Below, one piece after another: positions 1 to 5,359 of a stretch of DNA of 5,359 nucleotides. Origin of the DNA: Erythrobacter sp. UBA2510. Lineage in GTDB: Bacteria; Pseudomonadota; Alphaproteobacteria; Sphingomonadales; Sphingomonadaceae. Made by a program: the position numbers and the translations under genes. The stretch is taken from the NCBI GenBank assembly GCA_002341345.1, contig DDNW01000142.1, forward strand, positions 20,846 to 26,204, read 5' to 3'. Below the pieces are notes generated by a model, which saw only the letters and a program-made list of their open reading frames with translations, was not told the DNA's origin and searched no databases. Every line of letters starts with the position of its first letter. Positions within the stretch are counted from its first letter, which is position 1.

Positions 1-388
1 CTAGGATGCAGTTTACGATCACGCGGCTACCGACTGGATTCGATCCGCTTATCTCACGGCGCCGCATGCTCGTTAGGTCATAGTCGACCCCATCAGGCTC
101 AGAAATCTGCGTCTTCGTGATAGCCGCAATCACCTCCGAGATCCCGGGTGCCATTTCGGCATCCAACCCATCAAGGTCGATATCCATGGTCGTGCGGAAC
201 CAGTTCCCCTCCCAGGCTGCGAACAAGAGCGCTCCTTTGAGGCAAAAGCGATCGCGATAGTTCGATTGGGAGAATCGTCTGAGGAAGCTTTCCATCACCC
301 ATCGGGAGTAGACGGACTCGGGTGTCATGCCCAGCGCACGGGCTCTAGCTTTCAGTTTTGCGCTTATTGCCGCCGGTAGGTTTCGCAT
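1..388 (-). CDS. abiEii: AbiEii/AbiGii-family nucleotidyltransferase toxin (3' end outside window)
   Basis: This is the N-terminal 129 codons of the toxin of an AbiE (type IV-class) toxin-antitoxin system; the rest lies beyond the left edge. Visible landmarks are the N-terminal helical segment with VYSRWVMESFLRRFS (27-40), then YRDRF.LKGALLF (44-56), which is motif I of the nucleotidyltransferase fold, and RTTMDIDLDG (65-74), whose Asp69 and Asp71 are the expected metal-binding pair. The KGA variant in place of KGG is, as I recall, common in a COG2253-like branch of the family. The family transfers nucleotides from NTPs and is bacteriostatic when unneutralised; related enzymes modify tRNA. 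The ATG at 388-386 has a GGAG (399-396) seven bases upstream, inside the end of the antitoxin gene. The two frames overlap by 44 bases, so the toxin is probably translated from the abiEi transcript. No frameshift is visible in the part present. The substrate cannot be told from this fragment. Confidence 0.86.
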   Translation of the reverse strand, partial: MRNLPAAISAKLKARARALGMTPESVYSRWVMESFLRRFSQSNYRDRFCLKGALLFAAWEGNWFRTTMDIDLDGLDAEMAPGISEVIAAITKTQISEPDGVDYDLTSMRRREISGSNPVGSRVIVNCIL

Positions 389-998
389 GGCGGGTCTCCA
401 TGTAAGGGATTGCCGTGAGGTAAGGAGTCAACTGCTTGCCGACACCTATGGTGTCCGCGATTTCGCGGACCTCCCTCACCGAGCCGCCGCTTATCGCGTA
501 ATCCCGGAGACATTCCATCGCGCGGTCAGCACCAACCGCCTTCATCATCCGCAACATGTCGACGACCGTACGGGCTGGCCCCGTAATTGGAACATCGACG
601 CCATGGATCCGATGAACCTCGACACCGACTTGCCTTGAGGCTGCAGAGCGCCAGCGAACCAACCTGACCGGCGGCCAGCTTTTGGTCGGCGTCCGTGTAT
701 TGTTTGGAACGGCAACCCACACCTGATCGGGAGCTTCGTCCGTCAGGCCATAGTACTCAGCCGCGGTAAGTAGACAAATCACGCCGCCGGTATACCGCGC
801 GCAGACTTCAGCCAGGTCGGAACCTTTTTGATCGGAGGTGGCGGCACCGCGATACAGCCCTCGCGAGAGAGCCTCGACCCATCCAGCATCAACGGCTCGC
901 CGGACTGTGGTACGGGCGATCCCTTGAGCCTCTAGGTCGTGCATTCGCCACACTGAACCATCGGCAAGCAACATCTCAAGCCTCCGCACCTGAGACAC
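345..998 (-). CDS. abiEi: AbiEi-family antitoxin and transcriptional autorepressor
   Basis: This 217-residue protein has the two-part layout of AbiEi antitoxins. Residues about 5-50 form a winged helix-turn-helix (GIARTTVRRAVDAGWVEALS, 26-45, ending in the LSRGLYRG wing at 44-51). Residues about 55-200 form the C-terminal antitoxin domain, with ICLLTAAEYYGLT (74-86) and the family signature ITGPARTVVDMLR (138-150). In characterised AbiE systems this protein represses its own promoter through inverted repeats and counteracts the AbiEii nucleotidyltransferase. Here the partner gene directly follows and overlaps by 44 bases, and a matching inverted repeat lies upstream at 1019-1066. The start is GTG at 998-996, chosen because AGGAG (1009-1005) lies six bases before it; the nearby ATG at 1003-1001 is in another frame. 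The C-terminus (GGNKRKTES) is basic and encoded within the toxin-start overlap. Family assignment is firm; neutralisation of this particular toxin is inferred from position. Confidence 0.88.
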   Translation of the reverse strand: MSQVRRLEMLLADGSVWRMHDLEAQGIARTTVRRAVDAGWVEALSRGLYRGAATSDQKGSDLAEVCARYTGGVICLLTAAEYYGLTDEAPDQVWVAVPNNTRTPTKSWPPVRLVRWRSAASRQVGVEVHRIHGVDVPITGPARTVVDMLRMMKAVGADRAMECLRDYAISGGSVREVREIADTIGVGKQLTPYLTAIPYMETRHAKPTGGNKRKTES

Positions 999-1004
999 GT
1001 CATA

Positions 1005-1009
1005 CTCCT
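1005..1009 (-). promoter_or_regulatory. Shine-Dalgarno AGGAG for abiEi
   Basis: On the minus strand AGGAG precedes the GTG at 998 by six bases. It decides the non-ATG start, since no other in-frame start codon sits at a suitable distance. Confidence 0.7.
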
Positions 1010-1018
1010 GATTCTCAT

Positions 1019-1066
1019 TGTTACATACCGCGAGTCAAGTTTAAAATTGCCTCGCATTATGTAACA
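1019..1066. promoter_or_regulatory. Inverted repeat, probable AbiEi operator
   Basis: Left arm TGTTACATACCGCGAG (1019-1034) and right arm CTCGCATTATGTAACA (1051-1066) are reverse complements at 14 of 16 positions, separated by a 16-base AT-rich spacer. Arm centres are 32 bases apart, about three helical turns, so two AbiEi molecules could bind the same DNA face. The left arm ends about 20 bases from the abiEi GTG start, so the repeat covers the expected promoter. Studied AbiEi proteins bind paired inverted repeats in their own promoter and repress it, so this is the obvious operator. The sequence match is seen directly; binding is inferred. Confidence 0.72.
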
Positions 1067-1604
1067 TATTTTGTTGCCGCGTTTTCCTTTGCGCAAGGAA
1101 AATTGGTCGCTTGTCGAATTCCTACGAACAGCAATTTGGATCGCTCGGGTAAGGAGAAAAAACTTTCCTCCTATGGACTCAATAGAAACAACGTCCGCTC
1201 GACCTTCATCAAACATGAAGCAGCGACCGAGACACATACCTCCGACAGCGCCTTTCGTGCATCACTAGCGTCGTCAAGGACTTCCGTTGCGCCATCGGAC
1301 CAGAGTGTAAAGGACTTAAACATGACGACAGGCTTCACGGATCCATACTTTTCGCGGTGCGCCCGGAAATCGACGTGGGAGACGCTTGGTCTCTTAGTCT
1401 AGCGCTACCCAGGTCTCATCCAGTCCCTTCGTTGTGATAAGGAACAGTTGGACGGTCTCGTCAATTTAGGCACTGAGCAGCTTGCAAGAAAATTCTCCTT
1501 TCACGAGAATATTTGACTATCAATTACTCACTGAAACGTCGAATCTTCTAGACGCATACATCTGCTCGAAATTCATTTTGCAATTGGAGGCTAGCGGACA
1601 GCAA
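1067..1604. other. Long region with no convincing gene, between the AbiE pair and the protease
   Basis: I see no RNA gene, insertion sequence or known family here. ORFs exist in several frames (for example 1103-1402 plus with a TTG start, and 1171-1338 minus with a GTG start), but none has a good ribosome-binding site or recognisable domain. The base composition is AT-richer and more irregular than in the large gene on the right, fitting a junction between independently acquired cassettes. It should contain the protease promoter, but I cannot pick a convincing -35/-10 pair. If the protease starts at the TTG at 1482 rather than the ATG at 1605, the last part is coding. Confidence 0.55.
1152..1172. 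repeat. Small imperfect hairpin
   Basis: AGGAGAAA (1152-1159) and TTTCCTCCT (1164-1172) pair over eight bases with one bulged C and a four-base AAAC loop. There is no adjacent U-run on either strand giving a classical terminator, so the function is unknown and it may be chance in a purine-rich tract. Confidence 0.35.
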
Positions 1605-2309
1605 ATGAAAAGCATTGCGCAGATATTCGCTGCTGAAGTTGCAGCAAAATTTCAAAGGCTCGTTCAACCTAATATCATCGCAATATACGCATCCCACAAG
1701 TCGCGGCCAGATACTCCCGTCCAAGTCGGCACTGGATTTCTCATACAACACCAATCAAGACCGGTCCTGATAACCGCAAGACATGTCTTACGAGGTCATA
1801 CTTTCAAGGAGGATCCGGCAGAGAAATCCGTGCACATAAATGGAAGCTGGGTCTACGTGGGTGACGGTTCTCGAACACTCGTTGAACCAGAGGGTCGAGA
1901 CCTGTCCGTTATGTTCATGGATGAGTTCGCACCACGCCAGTGTTTGAGCACTCCTTCTTCGCGGCCCCCTGATTCCAAAATAATCACGATGGCAGGGTTT
2001 CTATCCCGGGATTTCAAACGATCTGGCAACGGCCTACACCCCTCTCCACGCACATACACCAACGTAGCCGTTCCCGTTGCGCCTGGAATGGTAGGACTGA
2101 GGCATCCCAAACGCCGAAACGTCGATACTTTCACGGGTGCTCCAGTAGTATCTCCGATTCCTCGGGGGCTTTCCGGTGGGCCGATGGTAGACAGTTTAGC
2201 TTTGCTAAAAGGCACAGTTGTTCTAATGGGCGCCCTCACCGAAATGAGTGATGGAATCGCGCAAGGGGAGGGCATCGACATTATCACACGATCGATTGCT
2301 GCTCTATGA
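1605..2309 (+). CDS. Trypsin-like (chymotrypsin-fold) serine protease
   Basis: The 234-residue protein shows all three catalytic landmarks of the S1/trypsin-2 fold, numbered from the ATG at 1605. The beta-strand GTGFLI (42-47) leads to VLITARHVL with His60, GRDLSVMF gives Asp99, and PRGLSGGP gives Ser190 with its oxyanion glycines. The spacing suits a compact protease domain with almost nothing else. I see no signal peptide or membrane span, so it should act in the cytoplasm, unlike DegP-type envelope proteases, and no PDZ domain follows. The frame is open back to a TTG at 1482, which would add 41 residues. I prefer the ATG because the conserved fold begins soon after it, but its GGAGG (1586-1590) is 14 bases away, so the start is uncertain. 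Its neighbours are a toxin-antitoxin pair and a TerB/ATPase operon 165 bases downstream in the same direction. Trypsin-like proteases occur as effectors or activators in defence loci, for example beside bacterial gasdermins. The substrate here is unknown, and the AT-richer codon use suggests separate acquisition. Confidence 0.8.
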   Translation: MKSIAQIFAAEVAAKFQRLVQPNIIAIYASHKSRPDTPVQVGTGFLIQHQSRPVLITARHVLRGHTFKEDPAEKSVHINGSWVYVGDGSRTLVEPEGRDLSVMFMDEFAPRQCLSTPSSRPPDSKIITMAGFLSRDFKRSGNGLHPSPRTYTNVAVPVAPGMVGLRHPKRRNVDTFTGAPVVSPIPRGLSGGPMVDSLALLKGTVVLMGALTEMSDGIAQGEGIDIITRSIAAL

Positions 2310-2474
2310 AACACCTATGGGACCCGATGCTTTAAGGCGCGCAACAAACTAGTCAATCGTTTCCGCTCGGAGGGCACTACGAATTTCTGACAAAATTTCC
2401 GAAAGTGGGTTCCTCCGCAAACTCGGTTGTAGAAGGATGGGGCCATTCGCGCATATGTACTCGAAATTACATCT

Positions 2475-5276
2475 ATGATCCGGGTCTGTTGCCTACTCAT
2501 TTTCTCCGTCTGGATCGCTTTAGGTCCAGCAACGAGTTACGCTCGCTCCGATAAAATTTTCCAGGCTCAGCAACGATTGGAAAGCATTGGAATCTCTCCG
2601 GGACCAGTAGATGGTTTAATGGGAGGAAAGACTCGCGAGGCCATCCGCGAGTTCCAGCGCAGGAAAGGTTTGCCAGCCACCGGTGAACTCGATCCTGAGA
2701 CCGAGTTCACTCTCCTGGCAACCAGCGTCAGATCGGCCCCGAGCAATGCGGCGGTTACATCCCCGGGTGCAGTGCCGGTACCAAAGGTTTCTGCGCTCCC
2801 TCTAGTGTCGCCTTCGTCGAATGGAGCGGAGGAAGGGGCCAAGGCTACGGGACAGGTTGCTGGCTCTACGCAACAATTGGACCAAACCGCCAAGATTTCC
2901 ACTCAGCAGGAGAAGAAGGAACTTTGGAGACCAAACTTCTGGGTCTTGGGCGCCGCTGGACTGGCTTTTTTTTGGTGGCTGCGCAGGCGAGCGAGAAAGG
3001 CAAAGTATGCGACGCGTTCGACATCCCCTTCGCGCACATCCTCTCGGGGCAGAGCATCTGGGGCCAATCCGGCACCGCCTGAAGCCGACCTGACTTCAAA
3101 TATCGATTTCGCAGCGCCACCGACGTCGAAACCCGAACCTTTGAAGTCAAAATTCGATGGTCTGTCGAATTGGAAAGAGGCGCCTTCCGCCTCAGCAAAC
3201 CGGAGAGCAGACGGAAAGTGGATCCCTGCCGGGGGAAACGTCACAATTGCTGGCCGGGAAATCGGCGGGATAATTTACGTCGGTCGAGCACCTAAGAGTG
3301 GGCGGTACGGCAACCCCGAAAATGCTTTCATCGACCCTTCATTGAGAGTCGACACACGAGGAGGGGATCTCGCGGGCGACGGAATGTCGTATTGGCCGAG
3401 TTACTCGACAATATCGCCAAGATCGAGAGCGACTTATCTGGACTGGCTTTCGTCCGGCCGATCAGACCCTGACTACAATGCCGGTTACGTCTTCCTCTAT
3501 TTTTATGGCCTGGAACGTCGATTTTTCCAGGAGAAGCCCGACGCTGACGAGAAGCTGCAGATTGTTGCGGAGGTGCAGCGCCTGCTCGAGGCCTATGGCG
3601 AAAACGGGTCAATTCGCCGGTACCTCGGGAACTTCCTTGAAGCAGCGAAGATCCTGATCGAAGACCAGGTTGAGCTTACGCCTGTGTTCGAGCGAACCGG
3701 TTACGAGATCCCGATCATTGTCAGGTTGGGGATTGGGCACCTTTTGGCTCACGACGAGCCTATCCCGGCGAACTGGATGCTGTCATGGCTTGTAACGCAT
3801 CCGGAAAGGTGGCTGCGCACGCCTGGAAAGCGCGCGTTTGAGGAGTTCAAGGCACTCTTCGGAATTCGCTTCGACGAGCGGTATCCGGAAGGCCTGAAAG
3901 TCTCAAAGCCGAAGAGAAAGCTGTCGATCGACTATCACGCAGCTTCCGGAAATTTCGTTTCCAGCATTGTCGGCAGGAACAAGGATCTGCTGGACATCTC
4001 CGGTTTGAGCAAGCCGTTGGACCTCGCCTGGGAAATTGCTGAAACGGCGATGAACGACCTGGACAAGTTCAGTCGCTATCTAGGCCGCAACTCGGAAGGC
4101 CGGGGAACCATTGAAGCTCATGCGCTGTTGCCGGATGTCCTGAAGCCGCTCTTCCCATGCCCTGAACTCGATGCCCTTAGAGAATGGGCTGATGAACGGA
4201 TCCAGGGTGGCGGAATCGTACCGTTGCCAGATCTCATCGAGCGGCTCGAAGGTGCCAGACCTGACAAGATCGGCAAGAAGCAGCTGACCGGAGCCGCGGA
4301 CGCGCTCGCCAACCTCGGAATTGGGATGGCACCTGATCCACGCTTTGCGCTCCGGAGCCCAAAATACGAGGAACCCGTGGTCCTCTTCCGGCTGCCAGAG
4401 GGTGCTCAGGCAATCGAAGATGCCGGTACCGGATACCAGGGCGCACTTCTCTCCATCACGCTGGGGTCGTTCATCGCGCATGCTGACGGAAATGTTTCGG
4501 AGCTCGAACGCCGTCATCTGGAAGAGCGAATTCAAGGCACTCCCGGATTGTCCGGATCTGAGCAGGCTCGCCTGCGGGCGAACCTCGACTGGATGATGGC
4601 AGTGCCGCCCGACCTCGCCATTCTCCGGCGTCGCCTCAAGGATAAAGACCAAGATGTCCGCGCCGATCTCGGCAAAGTCGCATTGGCGGTTGCGGGTTCG
4701 GACGGTCACATCGATCCGTCCGAGATTAATGCCATTCAAAAGCTCTATGGGGCTCTCGGGCTTGAGGCTGACGGTATCTATGGAGATCTCCATGCCCTCG
4801 CGTCATCGCCCGGTCCGGTGACTGTCTTCCAACCAGAAGCCGCAGGGACGGAGTACGCCATTCCACCCGCTCCGACGCCAACGGAACCAAAGTCGGGCAT
4901 TACGCTCGATCAGGACAGGATTGCCGCCATCATGACTGACACCGCCCGAGTGTCTGGCGTCCTGCACACCATCTTCGCGGATGAAGAAGAGGATCGGGAC
5001 GAACCTGCCGACGCTACTCCGGAGATGGAGCCCGCAGACGATGGTCGTTTCGAAGGGCTGGATGCAAAGCACCGAGCACTTGTCGAGGAACTGTTGCGAG
5101 CCGAGGAATGGTCCGAGGAGGATTTTGGGCGCCTCGCCGGGCAGTTCGGATTGATGTCTGCAGGAGCCTTGGAAGCAATCAACGAATGGGCGTTCGAGCG
5201 GTTTGACGACGCTCTTTTGGAAGAAGATGACATGCTGCTGGTGAACCCGGAAATTGCGCCACAGCTTTCGGCCTGA
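2475..5276 (+). CDS. Cell-wall-anchored TerB_N-TerB-TerB_C protein with peptidoglycan-binding domain
   Basis: This 933-residue protein has several parts. Residues 1-23 are a signal peptide (hydrophobic core 4-17, cleavage after SYA). Residues 28-81 are a PG_binding_1 domain (ISPGPVDGLMGGKTREAI, FQRRKGL). A Pro/Ser/Ala-rich linker runs to about 150. One membrane span, FWVLGAAGLAFFWWL (155-169), is followed by RRRARKAK, so the rest should be cytoplasmic. A disordered stretch reaches 245. TerB_N begins at WIPAGGNVTIAG (249-260) and includes IIYVGR (266-271), YWPSYSTISPRSRATYLDWL (306-325) and GYVFLYFYGLERR (337-349). A TerB domain (about 655-775) carries two acidic motifs, AHADGNVSELE (668-678) and AGSDGHIDPSE (740-750), likely metal-binding. 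TerB_C spans about 808-930. TerB-family proteins belong to Ter-type stress and phage-resistance networks; the biochemical role is unknown. I infer a scaffold linking envelope to cytosolic partners. The ATG at 2475 has only a weak ribosome-binding site but fits the signal peptide. The next gene follows with near-overlap, indicating an operon. Confidence 0.85.
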   Translation: MIRVCCLLIFSVWIALGPATSYARSDKIFQAQQRLESIGISPGPVDGLMGGKTREAIREFQRRKGLPATGELDPETEFTLLATSVRSAPSNAAVTSPGAVPVPKVSALPLVSPSSNGAEEGAKATGQVAGSTQQLDQTAKISTQQEKKELWRPNFWVLGAAGLAFFWWLRRRARKAKYATRSTSPSRTSSRGRASGANPAPPEADLTSNIDFAAPPTSKPEPLKSKFDGLSNWKEAPSASANRRADGKWIPAGGNVTIAGREIGGIIYVGRAPKSGRYGNPENAFIDPSLRVDTRGGDLAGDGMSYWPSYSTISPRSRATYLDWLSSGRSDPDYNAGYVFLYFYGLERRFFQEKPDADEKLQIVAEVQRLLEAYGENGSIRRYLGNFLEAAKILIEDQVELTPVFERTGYEIPIIVRLGIGHLLAHDEPIPANWMLSWLVTHPERWLRTPGKRAFEEFKALFGIRFDERYPEGLKVSKPKRKLSIDYHAASGNFVSSIVGRNKDLLDISGLSKPLDLAWEIAETAMNDLDKFSRYLGRNSEGRGTIEAHALLPDVLKPLFPCPELDALREWADERIQGGGIVPLPDLIERLEGARPDKIGKKQLTGAADALANLGIGMAPDPRFALRSPKYEEPVVLFRLPEGAQAIEDAGTGYQGALLSITLGSFIAHADGNVSELERRHLEERIQGTPGLSGSEQARLRANLDWMMAVPPDLAILRRRLKDKDQDVRADLGKVALAVAGSDGHIDPSEINAIQKLYGALGLEADGIYGDLHALASSPGPVTVFQPEAAGTEYAIPPAPTPTEPKSGITLDQDRIAAIMTDTARVSGVLHTIFADEEEDRDEPADATPEMEPADDGRFEGLDAKHRALVEELLRAEEWSEEDFGRLAGQFGLMSAGALEAINEWAFERFDDALLEEDDMLLVNPEIAPQLSA
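2966..2973 (+). repeat. Run of eight T inside the membrane-span codons
   Basis: Eight consecutive T bases encode part of A-F-F-W in the membrane segment of the TerB protein. Loss of one T moves translation into a frame ending at 3091-3093, and gain of one T into a frame ending at the TGA at 3080-3082. Either slip would remove all TerB domains, leaving the exported peptidoglycan-binding part. Confidence 0.6.
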
Positions 5277-5277
5277 T

Positions 5278-5282
5278 GGAGG
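5278..5282 (+). promoter_or_regulatory. Strong Shine-Dalgarno GGAGG for the downstream ATPase gene
   Basis: GGAGG lies five bases before the ATG at 5288 and directly after the TGA (5274-5276) of the TerB gene. A second in-frame ATG at 5276 overlaps that stop (TGATG) but lacks this site, so 5288 is preferred. Either way translation is probably coupled. Confidence 0.75.
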
Positions 5283-5287
5283 AAACG

Positions 5288-5359
5288 ATGGACGCACCAA
5301 AAATCAAACGCCGGGAGCGGGACACCATCATCCAGGCGCTTCGCGCTGGCGTCGTGCCG
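5288..5359 (+). CDS. Probable DUF2791/BrxD-like P-loop ATP-binding protein (N-terminal 24 codons only)
   Basis: Only 24 residues are visible before the right edge. The segment RERDTIIQALRAGVVP (9-24) resembles the very N-terminus of DUF2791/BrxD-family ATPases, which typically read R-x-x-I-I-x-A-L-R-x-G-x-V-P and then continue toward the P-loop, which is outside this window. BrxD-type ATPases occur in BREX type 2 and related phage-defence operons, usually next to a helicase. The gene starts 11 bases after the TerB stop with a strong GGAGG, so the two are surely co-transcribed. An in-frame ATG at 5276 would add METM-like residues at the N-terminus. The operon context with a TerB_N/TerB_C protein supports the call, but the short fragment means the family name rests on pattern memory, not on catalytic motifs. 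Confidence 0.6.
   Translation, partial: MDAPKIKRRERDTIIQALRAGVVP

Noticed and set aside
1011..1038. Candidate minus-strand promoter with TTGACT (1038-1033) and GAGAAT (1016-1011), 16-base spacer
   Set aside because: The implied transcript start near 1004 would cut off the AGGAG ribosome-binding site of abiEi, so the real promoter is more likely inside or above the inverted repeat.
1379..1393. GAGAC-gcttg-GTCTC stem-loop as a terminator
   Set aside because: The stem is only five base pairs without a clear U-run and is not positioned after any supported gene.
1103..1402. 99-codon plus-strand ORF with a TTG start in the gene-poor region
   Set aside because: There is no ribosome-binding site, no recognisable domain and a low-complexity Ser/Thr/Arg composition typical of chance frames.
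4080..4793. 237-codon ORF antisense to the TerB gene
   Set aside because: It lies wholly inside the well-supported TerB reading frame, shows no family features and is explained by codon bias of the opposite strand.
4803..5300. 165-codon antisense ORF at the end of the TerB gene
   Set aside because: Its translation has no recognisable motif and covers the conserved TerB_C domain and the start of the next gene on the other strand.
2475..5359. A complete BREX locus
   Set aside because: Only a possible BrxD-like N-terminus is visible; no PglX, PglZ, BrxA, BrxB or BrxC gene is in the window.
1..5359. CRISPR array, tRNA, insertion sequence or integrase attachment site
   Set aside because: I found no regularly spaced repeats, cloverleaf-like sequence, transposase or integrase frame, or flanking terminal repeats.

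Overview
The window looks like a piece of a defence island from a proteobacterium, most likely an alphaproteobacterium of the rhizobial type. That placement is an inference from the moderately high GC of the main genes, the KGA-type AbiEii toxin and the overall protein style. No rRNA, tRNA or housekeeping gene is present to fix the taxonomy.

Left part (1-1066, minus strand): an AbiE-type toxin-antitoxin pair. The antitoxin/repressor abiEi (345-998) lies upstream of and overlaps the nucleotidyltransferase toxin abiEii, which starts at 388 and runs off the left edge. Just upstream of abiEi is a long, nearly perfect inverted repeat (1019-1066) placed where AbiEi-family proteins bind for autorepression.

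Middle (about 1067-1604): a stretch of more than 500 bases, AT-richer than its surroundings, with no convincing gene. It holds a small imperfect hairpin and a weak minus-strand ORF. From about 1605 (possibly 1482) to 2309 on the plus strand is a cytosolic-looking trypsin-like serine protease with an intact His/Asp/Ser triad.

Right part (2475-5359, plus strand): a large 933-residue protein with, in order, a signal peptide, a peptidoglycan-binding domain, a disordered linker, one membrane span, and TerB_N, TerB and TerB_C domains. It is followed by the strong ribosome-binding site and first 24 codons of a protein that looks like a DUF2791/BrxD-family P-loop ATPase. The last two genes look translationally coupled. 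TerB_N/TerB_C proteins are known from comparative genomics of Ter-type stress-response systems to sit with ATPases and helicases. I infer that a larger ATPase/helicase defence operon continues to the right. The unusual points are that its TerB component is physically tied to the cell wall and that a trypsin-like protease lies immediately upstream, a candidate effector.
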